Below are positions 40,353 through 47,385 of a stretch of 48,433 nucleotides of DNA, piece after piece. Positions within the stretch are counted from its first letter, which is position 1, and each line of letters begins with the position of its first letter. The stretch comes from an uncultured Eubacteriales bacterium. Its GTDB lineage: Bacteria; Bacillota; Clostridia; Christensenellales; CAG-138. The notes below the pieces were generated by a model that was not told the origin of the DNA, made no database searches, and saw only the letters and a program-made list of their open reading frames with translations. The DNA lies in the NCBI GenBank assembly GCA_902802575.1, contig CADCMN010000030.1, positions 1-48,433 on the forward strand, in the 5' to 3' direction. A program made the translations under genes and the position numbers.

Positions 40353-41480
40353 ATGATCCGACGTTCCTTTCTGATCCTGCTGGGCGCGCTGCTGGTCCTG
40401 AGCCTGTTTGCCGCCTGCGGGCCCGACGCCCAAATCGAGGCTTTGTCGCCCGACGAAAGGGCCCCGGCCCGGCCCGCCGCGGCGGCCACGGCCATCCCCA
40501 TGGTCATCGACCCGCCCGTCTGCACGGCTTCGCCCGTTCCCGTTCTCTCGCCCACGCCCACGGCTGCGCCCACCCCCATCCCTGTCAGCGATCCCGTCAT
40601 CCTGCTGAAGGGGGGCGAATCCCTGACGGTGAACGCCGCCTTCACCTTTGAGGACCCGGGGTTCACGGCGCGGGATTACCTGGGCGAGGATCTGACGAGC
40701 CGGGTGGTCGTCACGGGGACGGTGACCTCCTACCTGGTGGGGGAATACGCCCTCACCTACGCCGTGGCGGACGATTACGGAAACTCGACCCGGATAGAGC
40801 GCACCGTCACCGTTCAGCCCGTGCCGCTGCCCGAGTTGGTCCCCCCGCCGGAAAAGACCATCTACCTCACCTTTGACGACGGCCCCGGCGATCACACGGC
40901 CCTGCTGCTGGATATCCTGAAAAAATACGACGTCAAGGCCACCTTCTTCGTGGTGGGCAGCCGCCGAAGAAAGGACCTTATCAAGCGGGCCTTTGACGAG
41001 GGCCACAGCATCGGCGTCCACACCTTCACCCATGACTACGACAAGATGTATACCAGCCTGGACGCCTACTTCCAGGACTTCCTGGCCACCCAGGAGGTCA
41101 TCCGGGACCAGACCGGCCAATACACCACCCTCTTCCGCTTCCCCGGCGGCAGCGGCAACACCGCCAGCATCAGCCGATGCCGCGGCCTCATGACCCAGCT
41201 CACCAAGATCATGGAGGACATGGGGTACCGCTATTTCGACTGGAACTGCAGCGCCGGCGACTCCAACTTCCATTCGGGCCAGAGCGCCTCCCATTACAGC
41301 AGCGTGCTGTGCGGCAAGGTCAAGAAGGACGGCAGTCCCACCTTGATCCTGCAGCACGATCTGAACCGAAACAGCATCCAGGCCCTGGACTACTTCATCC
41401 CCTGGGCCCTGAAAAAGGGCTACGTCTTCCTGCCGCTGGACATGACCAGCCCCGTGGTCCACTCCCTGGTCAAAAACTGA
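40353..41480 (+). CDS. Lipoprotein polysaccharide deacetylase with Ig-like domain
   Basis: 375 residues. Lipoprotein signal with LFAACG (Cys22), a Pro/Ala/Thr-rich linker, a DUF5011-like Ig domain (about 80-155: FTFEDPGFTARDYLGEDLTSRVVVTG...YALTYAVADDYGN) and a NodB deacetylase domain (about 168-375). Metal and catalytic motifs: TFDDGPG, HTFTHDY and RFPGGSGN. It would deacetylate peptidoglycan or another surface glycan outside the membrane. GGAGGAGGG precedes the ATG. Ends at a UUCG terminator. Confidence 0.9.
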   Translation: MIRRSFLILLGALLVLSLFAACGPDAQIEALSPDERAPARPAAAATAIPMVIDPPVCTASPVPVLSPTPTAAPTPIPVSDPVILLKGGESLTVNAAFTFEDPGFTARDYLGEDLTSRVVVTGTVTSYLVGEYALTYAVADDYGNSTRIERTVTVQPVPLPELVPPPEKTIYLTFDDGPGDHTALLLDILKKYDVKATFFVVGSRRRKDLIKRAFDEGHSIGVHTFTHDYDKMYTSLDAYFQDFLATQEVIRDQTGQYTTLFRFPGGSGNTASISRCRGLMTQLTKIMEDMGYRYFDWNCSAGDSNFHSGQSASHYSSVLCGKVKKDGSPTLILQHDLNRNSIQALDYFIPWALKKGYVFLPLDMTSPVVHSLVKN

Positions 41481-41495
41481 TCCCGCCTGCCCGGC

Positions 41496-41522
41496 CCCCT
41501 CTCTTCGGAGAGGGGCTTTTTT
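41496..41522 (+). terminator. Terminator of the tmk-deacetylase unit
   Basis: CCCCTCTC (41496-41503), TTCG loop, GAGAGGGG (41508-41515), then C and six T. Confidence 0.92.
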
Positions 41523-41541
41523 CTCTGCGCCGAAGGAGGTT

Positions 41542-41605
41542 TTACAACTCCCTTACAACTCCCTTACAACTATGTGACGTTTTGGACGAATTTGGGCGGT
41601 AGAAT
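41542..41605 (+). promoter_or_regulatory. Triple TTACAA repeat upstream of the 41636 lipoprotein gene
   Basis: Exact TTACAA at 41542, 41553 and 41564, strict 11-bp period. TTTTACAACTCCCTTACAA (41540-41558) is identical to 21810-21828. A TAGAAT -10 lies at 41600-41605, about two further 11-bp turns downstream; poorly matching copies (TGACGT 41575, ACGAAT 41586) stand in that register. Directly follows a terminator, so it is a free-standing promoter region. Confidence 0.72.
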
Positions 41606-41635
41606 GAGGACAGAAACACAAAGGAGAGCAAGGAT

Positions 41636-43057
41636 ATGAAAAAAACGGGTATCGTACTGCTGGCCGTCCTGCTGCTGATGAGCACGATCGCCTGCCAGCC
41701 CACGCCCACGGAGGAGTTTGTGGTGAACAAGAAGGACAGCGGCGCGGCGGCCAAGCTCCAGGCGGACACCGACGAGAGCGCCGAATCACGGGGCCCCCAG
41801 CGGGCGCCGGACCGGTGGGACGAGGTGTATGAAAGCGATCTCATGACGCTGACCTTCGCCGCCCCCATCACGCAGAAGGCGGACGGTCTCTACCCCGTGT
41901 ACCGCACCCGGAGCAACCCCCTCACGGAGGCGGAGATGGTGAACTATCTCAACGCCCTCTTCCCGGACCCCGTGGCCGTGCGGCGGAACCTGCCCACCAA
42001 GGCGGACATCCAGCGGGAGATGGAATGGTATCTGCAGGAAGCCGAAGCGAAGCTGGCCTGGCAGGACGCCGGCCGCCCCGACGACGGGGTGGACCGGGAC
42101 GAGACGCCCCTCACCCGGGAGGAGGTCGATCAGGAGCTGGCCAACTACCAGGCGCTGATCCAAAATGCTCCCGAGACCAACGAGGAGAGCCCCACCGCGG
42201 CTTACCATATCCCCACCGGCCAGGAGGGGATCCTGGTCTACCGGCTCGCGTCCGGAGACTCCCTGATCGTGAACCCCTCCTGGGAGGGGAGCCTGTACGC
42301 GGGATTGGGCAGCAGCCACACCCACGTGTACCCGCGGTACGAGTATGAGGAGATGAAGCGATTTGACGATGAGGACACCCTCCCCTACACCCCCGTGACC
42401 GCGGACCAAAAGAAGTGCGAGCAGGCGGCCAAGGACGCCCTTATCAAGCTGGGCATCGAGGGCATGGTCCTGGCGGCCACGGAGGAAGCGAATTTGATGG
42501 ACGGCCGGGTGTGCCTGGCGGGCGGGTATGAATGCCTGTTCGTCCGGGACTTCGGGGGCTACCCCTATCTGGGCAGCAACTTCGAGCCCGCCCAGGGCCT
42601 GACCTACGGAAGCGACAGCAGCTTCGTGGCCAACAAGCACATCCGCGCCGAGGAGCTGCGGCTCTTTACGGACGAGGCGGGCGTGAAGCTCATCAGCTTC
42701 GATGCCCCCAAGATGATCGTGGGCATCGAAAGCAAGAACGCCGAGCTGCTGCCCTTTGCCCAAGCCCAGGAGCGCATCCGACAGGGGCTCGTCTACGGCC
42801 TCACCCGGTGGGCCCAGGAGCTGAAGCAGAACGAACCCGACCTGAAGCTCAACGTGGAGATCTACAAAATCGGCATCACCAGCTACACCATCCACGCGCC
42901 GAACAGCGAGGACTACTGCGAGATGCCCTGCTACGTGGTGTACTACGATCCCTGGCAGCGGCCGGACAGCAGCCGGAACGACAAGACCATGATGCAGGAA
43001 ACGCTGCTCATCAACGCCGTGGACGGCTCCATCGTCCACACGGACTACGGGTATTGA
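41636..43057 (+). CDS. Large lipoprotein, unknown; likely target of the two-component system
   Basis: 473 residues. Lipoprotein signal MKKTGIVLLAVLLLMSTIAC with lipobox Cys20, then a short polar linker and a large exported region. It resembles secreted clostridial lipoproteins of unknown function by its pattern (LYPVYRTRSNPLTEAEMVNYLNALFPD, CYVVYYDPWQRPDSS), but I cannot name a family. AAAGGAGAG precedes the ATG. The TTACAA array upstream ties it to the response regulator about 21 kb away. It is similar in size and location class to the 21900 protein, but I saw no clear sequence homology between them. Confidence 0.75.
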   Translation: MKKTGIVLLAVLLLMSTIACQPTPTEEFVVNKKDSGAAAKLQADTDESAESRGPQRAPDRWDEVYESDLMTLTFAAPITQKADGLYPVYRTRSNPLTEAEMVNYLNALFPDPVAVRRNLPTKADIQREMEWYLQEAEAKLAWQDAGRPDDGVDRDETPLTREEVDQELANYQALIQNAPETNEESPTAAYHIPTGQEGILVYRLASGDSLIVNPSWEGSLYAGLGSSHTHVYPRYEYEEMKRFDDEDTLPYTPVTADQKKCEQAAKDALIKLGIEGMVLAATEEANLMDGRVCLAGGYECLFVRDFGGYPYLGSNFEPAQGLTYGSDSSFVANKHIRAEELRLFTDEAGVKLISFDAPKMIVGIESKNAELLPFAQAQERIRQGLVYGLTRWAQELKQNEPDLKLNVEIYKIGITSYTIHAPNSEDYCEMPCYVVYYDPWQRPDSSRNDKTMMQETLLINAVDGSIVHTDYGY

Positions 43058-43147
43058 CGATTGCGTATAGCTTTTTTCCCCTCTCACATGTATAATGGGA
43101 CAGGGCCGCCCGACAACGCGGCGGCCCTGAGGAAGGGAGAAAGGACT

Positions 43148-44629
43148 ATGAAATTCTTGCAGAAGTTAGGGAAGTCCCTGTTGCTGCCCGTGTGCTGCCT
43201 GCCGCTCTGCGGCATCCTCATGGGGATCGGATATTGGCTTTGCCCCGTGTCCATGCAGGGCGGCGAGCTCACCGGCGTGGGCCCGGCCATCGGCCTGTTC
43301 CTGGTCAAGGCGGGCGGGGCGCTCATCGACCATATCGCTCTGCTGTTCGCCGTGGGCATCGGCGTAGGCATGTCCGACGACCAGAACGGGACCGCGGCCC
43401 TCACGGCCCTGGTCTCCTGGCTGATCGTCACCTCGCTCCTGCAGGCGGACTTTGTGAAGACGGTCCTGCCCTCCGTCGCAGACAGGCCCATCGCCCTGCT
43501 GGCCTTCGAGAAGATCCAGAATCCCTTCATCGGCATCCTGACGGGGCTCATCGGCGCCTTCTGCTACAACCGGTTCAAGAACACGAACCTGCCGGAATGG
43601 CTGGCCTTCTTCAGCCGCCGCCGGAGCACGGTGATCGTCTCGGGCGTCGTCTCCCTCCTGGCGGCCGCGGTCCTGTTCTTCCTGTGGCCCGTGCTCTTCG
43701 GCGCGCTGGTGGCCCTGGGCCAATGGATCGCCGGGCTGGGCCCCGTCGGCGCGGGCATCTACGCCTTCCTCAACCGGCTGCTGATCCCCTTCGGCCTCCA
43801 CCACGCCCTGAACAACGTGTTCTGGTTCGACACCATCGGTCTGGGCGACCTGACCCACTTCTGGGCAGGCCACACCAGCGCCGACGTGTCCTGGTCGTTG
43901 GGCATCTACATGTCCGGCTTCTTCCCCTGCATGATGTTCGGCGTCCCCGGCGCAGCCCTTGGCATGATCCGCAGTGCCCGGCCCAGCCGCCGCAAATACG
44001 CCGCGGGCATCCTGCTGTCCGCCGCCCTCTGCTCCTTCGTGTGCGGCATCACGGAGCCCTTTGAGTTTGCCTTCCTGTTTGTCGCCCCGGCGCTCTATGT
44101 CGTCTATTCCCTGCTCTACGGAGTCTTTGCCTTTGCGGCGGCCCTGGTGGGCTTCCGCGCCGGGTTCTCCTTCTCCGGCGGCATCACGGACCTGCTCTTC
44201 TCCGCCTCCCTGCCGGCGGCCGCCAAGACCTGGCTGATCCTGCCCCTGGGCGTCGCGGCTTTTGCGGTGTTCTATCTGGTGTTTCGCTGCCTCATCTCCA
44301 AATTCCACCTGCCCACCCCGGGGAATGAGCCGGAGGAAGCGGCTCCGGCCGATGCTCCTGCAGCCGCCCCCGCGGCGGCCCCGGCGACGGGCGTGGACGT
44401 GCCGGCCATCCTCGCCGGGTTGGGCGGCCCGGAAAACATCGCTTCCCTGGACCACTGTGCCACCCGTCTGCGGGTGGAGCTGAAGGACAGGAATCTCCTC
44501 AACGAAGCCGCTTTGAAGGCGGCCGGCGCCAAAGGCGTCGTGAAGCTCGGCAAGACCGGCGTCCAGGTCATCATCGGTCTGAAGGTCCAGGCCGTAGCGG
44601 ACGCCTTGAAAAATCTGTTGACACCGTAG
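43148..44629 (+). CDS. PTS transporter EIICB, glucose/N-acetylglucosamine family
   Basis: 493 residues. Membrane EIIC domain (about 1-385) of the Glc/GlcNAc type, with patches GVGMSDDQNGTAALTALVSWL, RLLIPFGLHHALNNVFWFD and GITEPFEFAFLFVAP. An Ala/Pro-rich linker (AAPADAPAAAPAAAP) leads to an EIIB domain with the phospho-cysteine in SLDHCATRLRVELKD. No EIIA domain is attached. It imports and phosphorylates a hexose, probably GlcNAc by resemblance to NagE. ATG 43148 follows GGAAGGGAGAAAGG. A TATAAT at 43091-43096 probably serves as -10. Confidence 0.9.
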   Translation: MKFLQKLGKSLLLPVCCLPLCGILMGIGYWLCPVSMQGGELTGVGPAIGLFLVKAGGALIDHIALLFAVGIGVGMSDDQNGTAALTALVSWLIVTSLLQADFVKTVLPSVADRPIALLAFEKIQNPFIGILTGLIGAFCYNRFKNTNLPEWLAFFSRRRSTVIVSGVVSLLAAAVLFFLWPVLFGALVALGQWIAGLGPVGAGIYAFLNRLLIPFGLHHALNNVFWFDTIGLGDLTHFWAGHTSADVSWSLGIYMSGFFPCMMFGVPGAALGMIRSARPSRRKYAAGILLSAALCSFVCGITEPFEFAFLFVAPALYVVYSLLYGVFAFAAALVGFRAGFSFSGGITDLLFSASLPAAAKTWLILPLGVAAFAVFYLVFRCLISKFHLPTPGNEPEEAAPADAPAAAPAAAPATGVDVPAILAGLGGPENIASLDHCATRLRVELKDRNLLNEAALKAAGAKGVVKLGKTGVQVIIGLKVQAVADALKNLLTP

Positions 44630-44647
44630 GTTTCAGCAAACCGAAAT

Positions 44648-44679
44648 GAAAAAGGATGGTCCAAAGACCATCCTTTTTC
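44648..44679. terminator. Bidirectional terminator between PTS gene and SRP RNA
   Basis: GAAAAAGGATGGTC (44648-44661), loop CAAA, GACCATCCTTTTTC (44666-44679), perfect 14-bp stem with T-runs on both strands. It ends both the PTS gene (+) and the SRP RNA gene (-). Confidence 0.93.
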
Positions 44680-44680
44680 A

Positions 44681-44951
44681 AATGCGTGCACCCCGTTCTC
44701 GACAGGTCGCTACCGTCTTACCGATTGCCGATGGCTCCTCGCAGGAGACCTCGCGGCACACGGAAGGGTCCGCTTAGTGCTGCTTCCGTCAGGATCTGAC
44801 ACGGTTCACAGTCTTCCGTTGCACGAGTCCCACGATTCAACGCTCCGTACGCACGGCAGGCACCACAGCGCCGAGCCTCAAACGGGGGATGAAACCCCGC
44901 TATAGCGGATTGCGGGTGCAGGGCACCGCTACCTCCCCGTCTGGCACGCAA
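44681..44951 (-). ncRNA. ffs: Signal recognition particle RNA, large bacterial type
   Basis: About 270 nt, the Firmicutes form with Alu and S domains. The minus strand has the 5' region GGGGAGGTAGCGGTGCC, CCGCAATCCGCTATAGC, the conserved apical part GTGTCAGATCCTGACGG then AAGCAGCACTAAGCGGA, and ends that pair (TGCGTGCC with GCACGCA). Together with Ffh it targets membrane and exported proteins. A consensus promoter (44957-44985) and a strong terminator define the ends to within a few bases. Confidence 0.95.
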
Positions 44952-44956
44952 GAGGC

Positions 44957-44985
44957 ATTATACCCTATCGGTCCGCATTTTTCAA
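44957..44985 (-). promoter_or_regulatory. Promoter of the SRP RNA gene
   Basis: On the minus strand TTGAAA (44985-44980), 17-bp spacer, TATAAT (44962-44957). The RNA would start about 6 bases later. Confidence 0.9.
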
Positions 44986-45026
44986 GTGGGAAATTGCCCG
45001 CAATTTGGCTCGTAGAATATCCGTTC

Positions 45027-45491
45027 TTATTTCGTTCTATCCTTGACCGATTCGGGCTGGTGCATCATCACCATTTCCTTGCCCCAATAATGGCCCTCAC
45101 AATACCGGAACCCTACGCTTTCATACAGTTTTCGGGCAGCGGCGTTGTCAGGATGCACCGACAGAAGCACTCTTGGCGCATGATGTGCGTACAGATACGC
45201 CAACGCCCACAGCAATGCCTGTCTGCCGATCCCCTGCTTTTGACAGCGTTCGTCGACCAGCAATCTGCCTACGTTGTACTTCTTTGTTTTTGCGCAGCAA
45301 TAGAGATACACGTATCCCACGCCGCGCCCGTTCTCACAAATCAGAAACAGCTTGGAGAAAGGCATATAAACGATGGATTGCCAAAGCGTTTTCAGGTTGC
45401 TCGTTGCCAGGATACGCTTCTGATCTTCCGAAATCGACAGCTTCAGATACTCCCGCAGATTCCGCATCGATACTCTTTCATATGTCAGCAT
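45027..45491 (-). CDS. GNAT-family N-acetyltransferase
   Basis: 154 residues. Acetyl-CoA motif A is VDERCQKQGIGRQALLWAL, followed by SVHPDNAAARKLYESVGFRYCEG (motif B). Similar to diamine N-acetyltransferases, but the substrate is open. ATG 45491 is chosen because the family begins near MLTYERVS; a GTG at 45533 overlaps the mazG-like stop (GTGA) and could be used by coupling. Last gene of a leftward set beginning with the V-ATPase; less GC-rich than those genes. Confidence 0.82.
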   Translation of the reverse strand: MLTYERVSMRNLREYLKLSISEDQKRILATSNLKTLWQSIVYMPFSKLFLICENGRGVGYVYLYCCAKTKKYNVGRLLVDERCQKQGIGRQALLWALAYLYAHHAPRVLLSVHPDNAAARKLYESVGFRYCEGHYWGKEMVMMHQPESVKDRTK

Positions 45492-45529
45492 GCCTTTTTT
45501 CCTGTCTGCTTTTTCGGATAGACTCCGAT

Positions 45530-45856
45530 TCACCAGCGCTTCATGTTCTTTTCAAATTTGTCGGTATAGGATCGTTTCAATTCCTCTGCCGATATCCCGT
45601 AGCATAGCAGAATGTCGTTATAATACATGAGAACGTCCGCCATCTCTTCAATGAGCCTTTTTCGCAATTCCGCATCCTGGCAGGCTTTTTGCCCGCCATG
45701 CTTTTTGACGATATCGATCACTTCCCCGATCTCGCCGATCATCCACAGCAGCTGATCTTGCCCGCGTTCGGGACCGATCGGTTTCCACAAGTCCTGGTAT
45801 TTCTCCTGTAAAGCTGCTTGCATTTCCAGCATCTCATTGATTCCAAAATCATTCAT
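45530..45856 (-). CDS. MazG-like nucleotide pyrophosphohydrolase
   Basis: 108 residues, all-alpha NTP-PPase fold. Metal-binding acidic motifs EIGEVIDIVKK and EEMADVLMYYNDI fit the MazG ExxE...ExxD pattern. Such enzymes hydrolyse non-canonical or excess nucleotides. ATG 45856 has GAGGT upstream. Follows the QueG-like gene by 17 bp and overlaps a possible GNAT start. Less GC-rich than the V-ATPase genes. Confidence 0.85.
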   Translation of the reverse strand: MNDFGINEMLEMQAALQEKYQDLWKPIGPERGQDQLLWMIGEIGEVIDIVKKHGGQKACQDAELRKRLIEEMADVLMYYNDILLCYGISAEELKRSYTDKFEKNMKRW

Positions 45857-45873
45857 GGCGCTAACCTCAAAAA

Positions 45874-46794
45874 CTAAATATGTTGAAGCTTGGAGATTGC
45901 CCAAAGAAGGGTATCTTTCAGGGGGCCGTCGGTTCGCGCGGCCTGCTCCTCTAAGAGGGGCAGCAGGTCGGTGCGGTTTTGGTTGGCCGCCAGCACCGCC
46001 GCCTGGGCGGTGAGCTTGCCCCCCTTTTTCATGTTTTTGCCGATGAGGGAAAGGGCCGGCTTCAGGTCCCCGGCGATCAGCTTGTCAAGATCGAAGGCCG
46101 ACTCCTCCTCGGTCATGGGCCGGGGCCGGATGAAATGGTTGAGGGGGCAGACGTCCTGGCACACCTCGCAGCCCAGGAGGCAGGTCATTTTCTCCATGAC
46201 CCATTCGGGCATCCCGGGACCGTCCTCAAAGGCCCTGAGACAGCCCCGCCAGTCGTAGCCCCGGGGGGAGATGGCGCCGCCGGGGCAGGCGTTTTGGCAG
46301 CGTCGGCAATGGATGCAGGCGGTGAAGGGCGTTCGTTTCGGCGTGAAGACCAGCTCCTCCTCCGGCAGGGCCACCGCCAGAGCCTGGATGACGAACCGGG
46401 TGCCGAGCCCCGGTATGTAGAGCATGTCGCTGTCCAGGCAGGTCGCCAATCCGTGCTCTGCCAGGATGGACCTTACGGGCACTGCCGCCCGCTCCGCCCG
46501 CACGCCCGCCGCCTGTAGGCCTTTCTTCAGGTCCATCATGGCGTGGTAGCTTCGGTTTGAGGCGGGATAGTAGCCGGAAAGGCCGGCTTCGGGATCATAG
46601 GGGCGATAAGGCCAGATGAGCAGCAGCAGTCCGTTGGCCCAGGGGTACGCGGTTTTCGCGTCGCCCTCGATCCAATCGGCCTCCGGCGCAAACGCGCCGC
46701 TTGCTCGGCGGCGCGTCCACTCCTCATATTGGGGCACGGGCAGCAGATACCCTGCCGCGAAGCCCGCGTGTTGTACCAGTTCTGCAAGGTTCAT
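45874..46794 (-). CDS. QueG-like epoxyqueuosine reductase / double 4Fe-4S protein
   Basis: 306 residues. Two [4Fe-4S] motifs, CIHCRRCQNACP and CLLGCEVCQDVCP, follow an N-terminal cobalamin-binding-like domain; the end looks like a short HEAT-type helical repeat. QueG makes queuosine in tRNA with cobalamin and iron-sulfur clusters. At 306 residues it is shorter than typical QueG (about 350-390), so it may be a QueG-like paralogue rather than the enzyme itself. ATG 46794 overlaps the atpD stop by 4 bp, so it is coupled to the V-ATPase operon. Confidence 0.8.
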   Translation of the reverse strand: MNLAELVQHAGFAAGYLLPVPQYEEWTRRRASGAFAPEADWIEGDAKTAYPWANGLLLLIWPYRPYDPEAGLSGYYPASNRSYHAMMDLKKGLQAAGVRAERAAVPVRSILAEHGLATCLDSDMLYIPGLGTRFVIQALAVALPEEELVFTPKRTPFTACIHCRRCQNACPGGAISPRGYDWRGCLRAFEDGPGMPEWVMEKMTCLLGCEVCQDVCPLNHFIRPRPMTEEESAFDLDKLIAGDLKPALSLIGKNMKKGGKLTAQAAVLAANQNRTDLLPLLEEQAARTDGPLKDTLLWAISKLQHI

Positions 46795-47366
46795 TGGGCC
46801 TGGGCCTGCAGCATCTCCTTGGTCTTCATGAGCCGGGACAGGTTCCCGCGCTCGTTCTCGTCCAGCTTCATCTGAATGGTGCGGATGGCCTCGGTGTACT
46901 GGGGGATCATGACGTATTCGAGGGCGTTGACCCGACGGCGGGTCTTCTCGATCTCGTCGGCCAGGCGCGCCGTGCTCTTCTCCACCTCCGCGAGCTCCAG
47001 CATCAGCGGCAGGGCCTCGGCGATGGCCTGGACCGCGCCGTCCAGATCCGCGCTGGTGGAGGAGAAGCCGTAGGGATACACGATCTCCTCCGAGGTGCTC
47101 ATGGAGAGCTTGGGCACGGGGATGGACAGGATGGTCTGCTTTTCGGCCTCCACCTGGATGCCCCGGGCGGGATAGAGCAGCGCTTCCTCGATCTCGTTGT
47201 TGGACATGGTGGCTTTGGCCAGGACGAAGTTCTGCATGGCCGCAGCCATCTTGGCCTCGGTCTGCTCCCTCAGCTCCTTGTTCTTCCGGGCCAGCACGAT
47301 GAAGCGGCGGACCAGCTCGTCCCGCTTGTCCTTCATCATCTTATGGCCCCGCACCGCCGTCTTCAA
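46791..47366 (-). CDS. atpD: V-type ATP synthase subunit D, N-terminus damaged
   Basis: Central-stalk subunit of the V-type ATPase. The open frame starts at TTG 47366 (KTAVRGHKMMKDKRDELVRRF) and has 191 residues. The family normally begins with a segment like MAVNPTRMELTRLK before this, about 15-20 residues that are missing. Instead, a well-placed ATG at 47373 with GGGAGG upstream opens another frame that stops after ten codons. Deletion of the N-terminal codons with a frame change would explain this; an assembly error is an alternative. The rest (ATMSNNEIEEALLYPARGIQVE, and the long C-terminal helix) is normal. Confidence 0.85.
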   Translation of the reverse strand: MKTAVRGHKMMKDKRDELVRRFIVLARKNKELREQTEAKMAAAMQNFVLAKATMSNNEIEEALLYPARGIQVEAEKQTILSIPVPKLSMSTSEEIVYPYGFSSTSADLDGAVQAIAEALPLMLELAEVEKSTARLADEIEKTRRRVNALEYVMIPQYTEAIRTIQMKLDENERGNLSRLMKTKEMLQAQAQ

Positions 47367-47385
47367 CCGCCATAGGCGTCCTCCC

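Noticed and set aside
21900-43057. Homology between the two TTACAA-preceded surface proteins
   Set aside because: Apart from size, export signal and acidic composition I found no convincing shared motif by eye.
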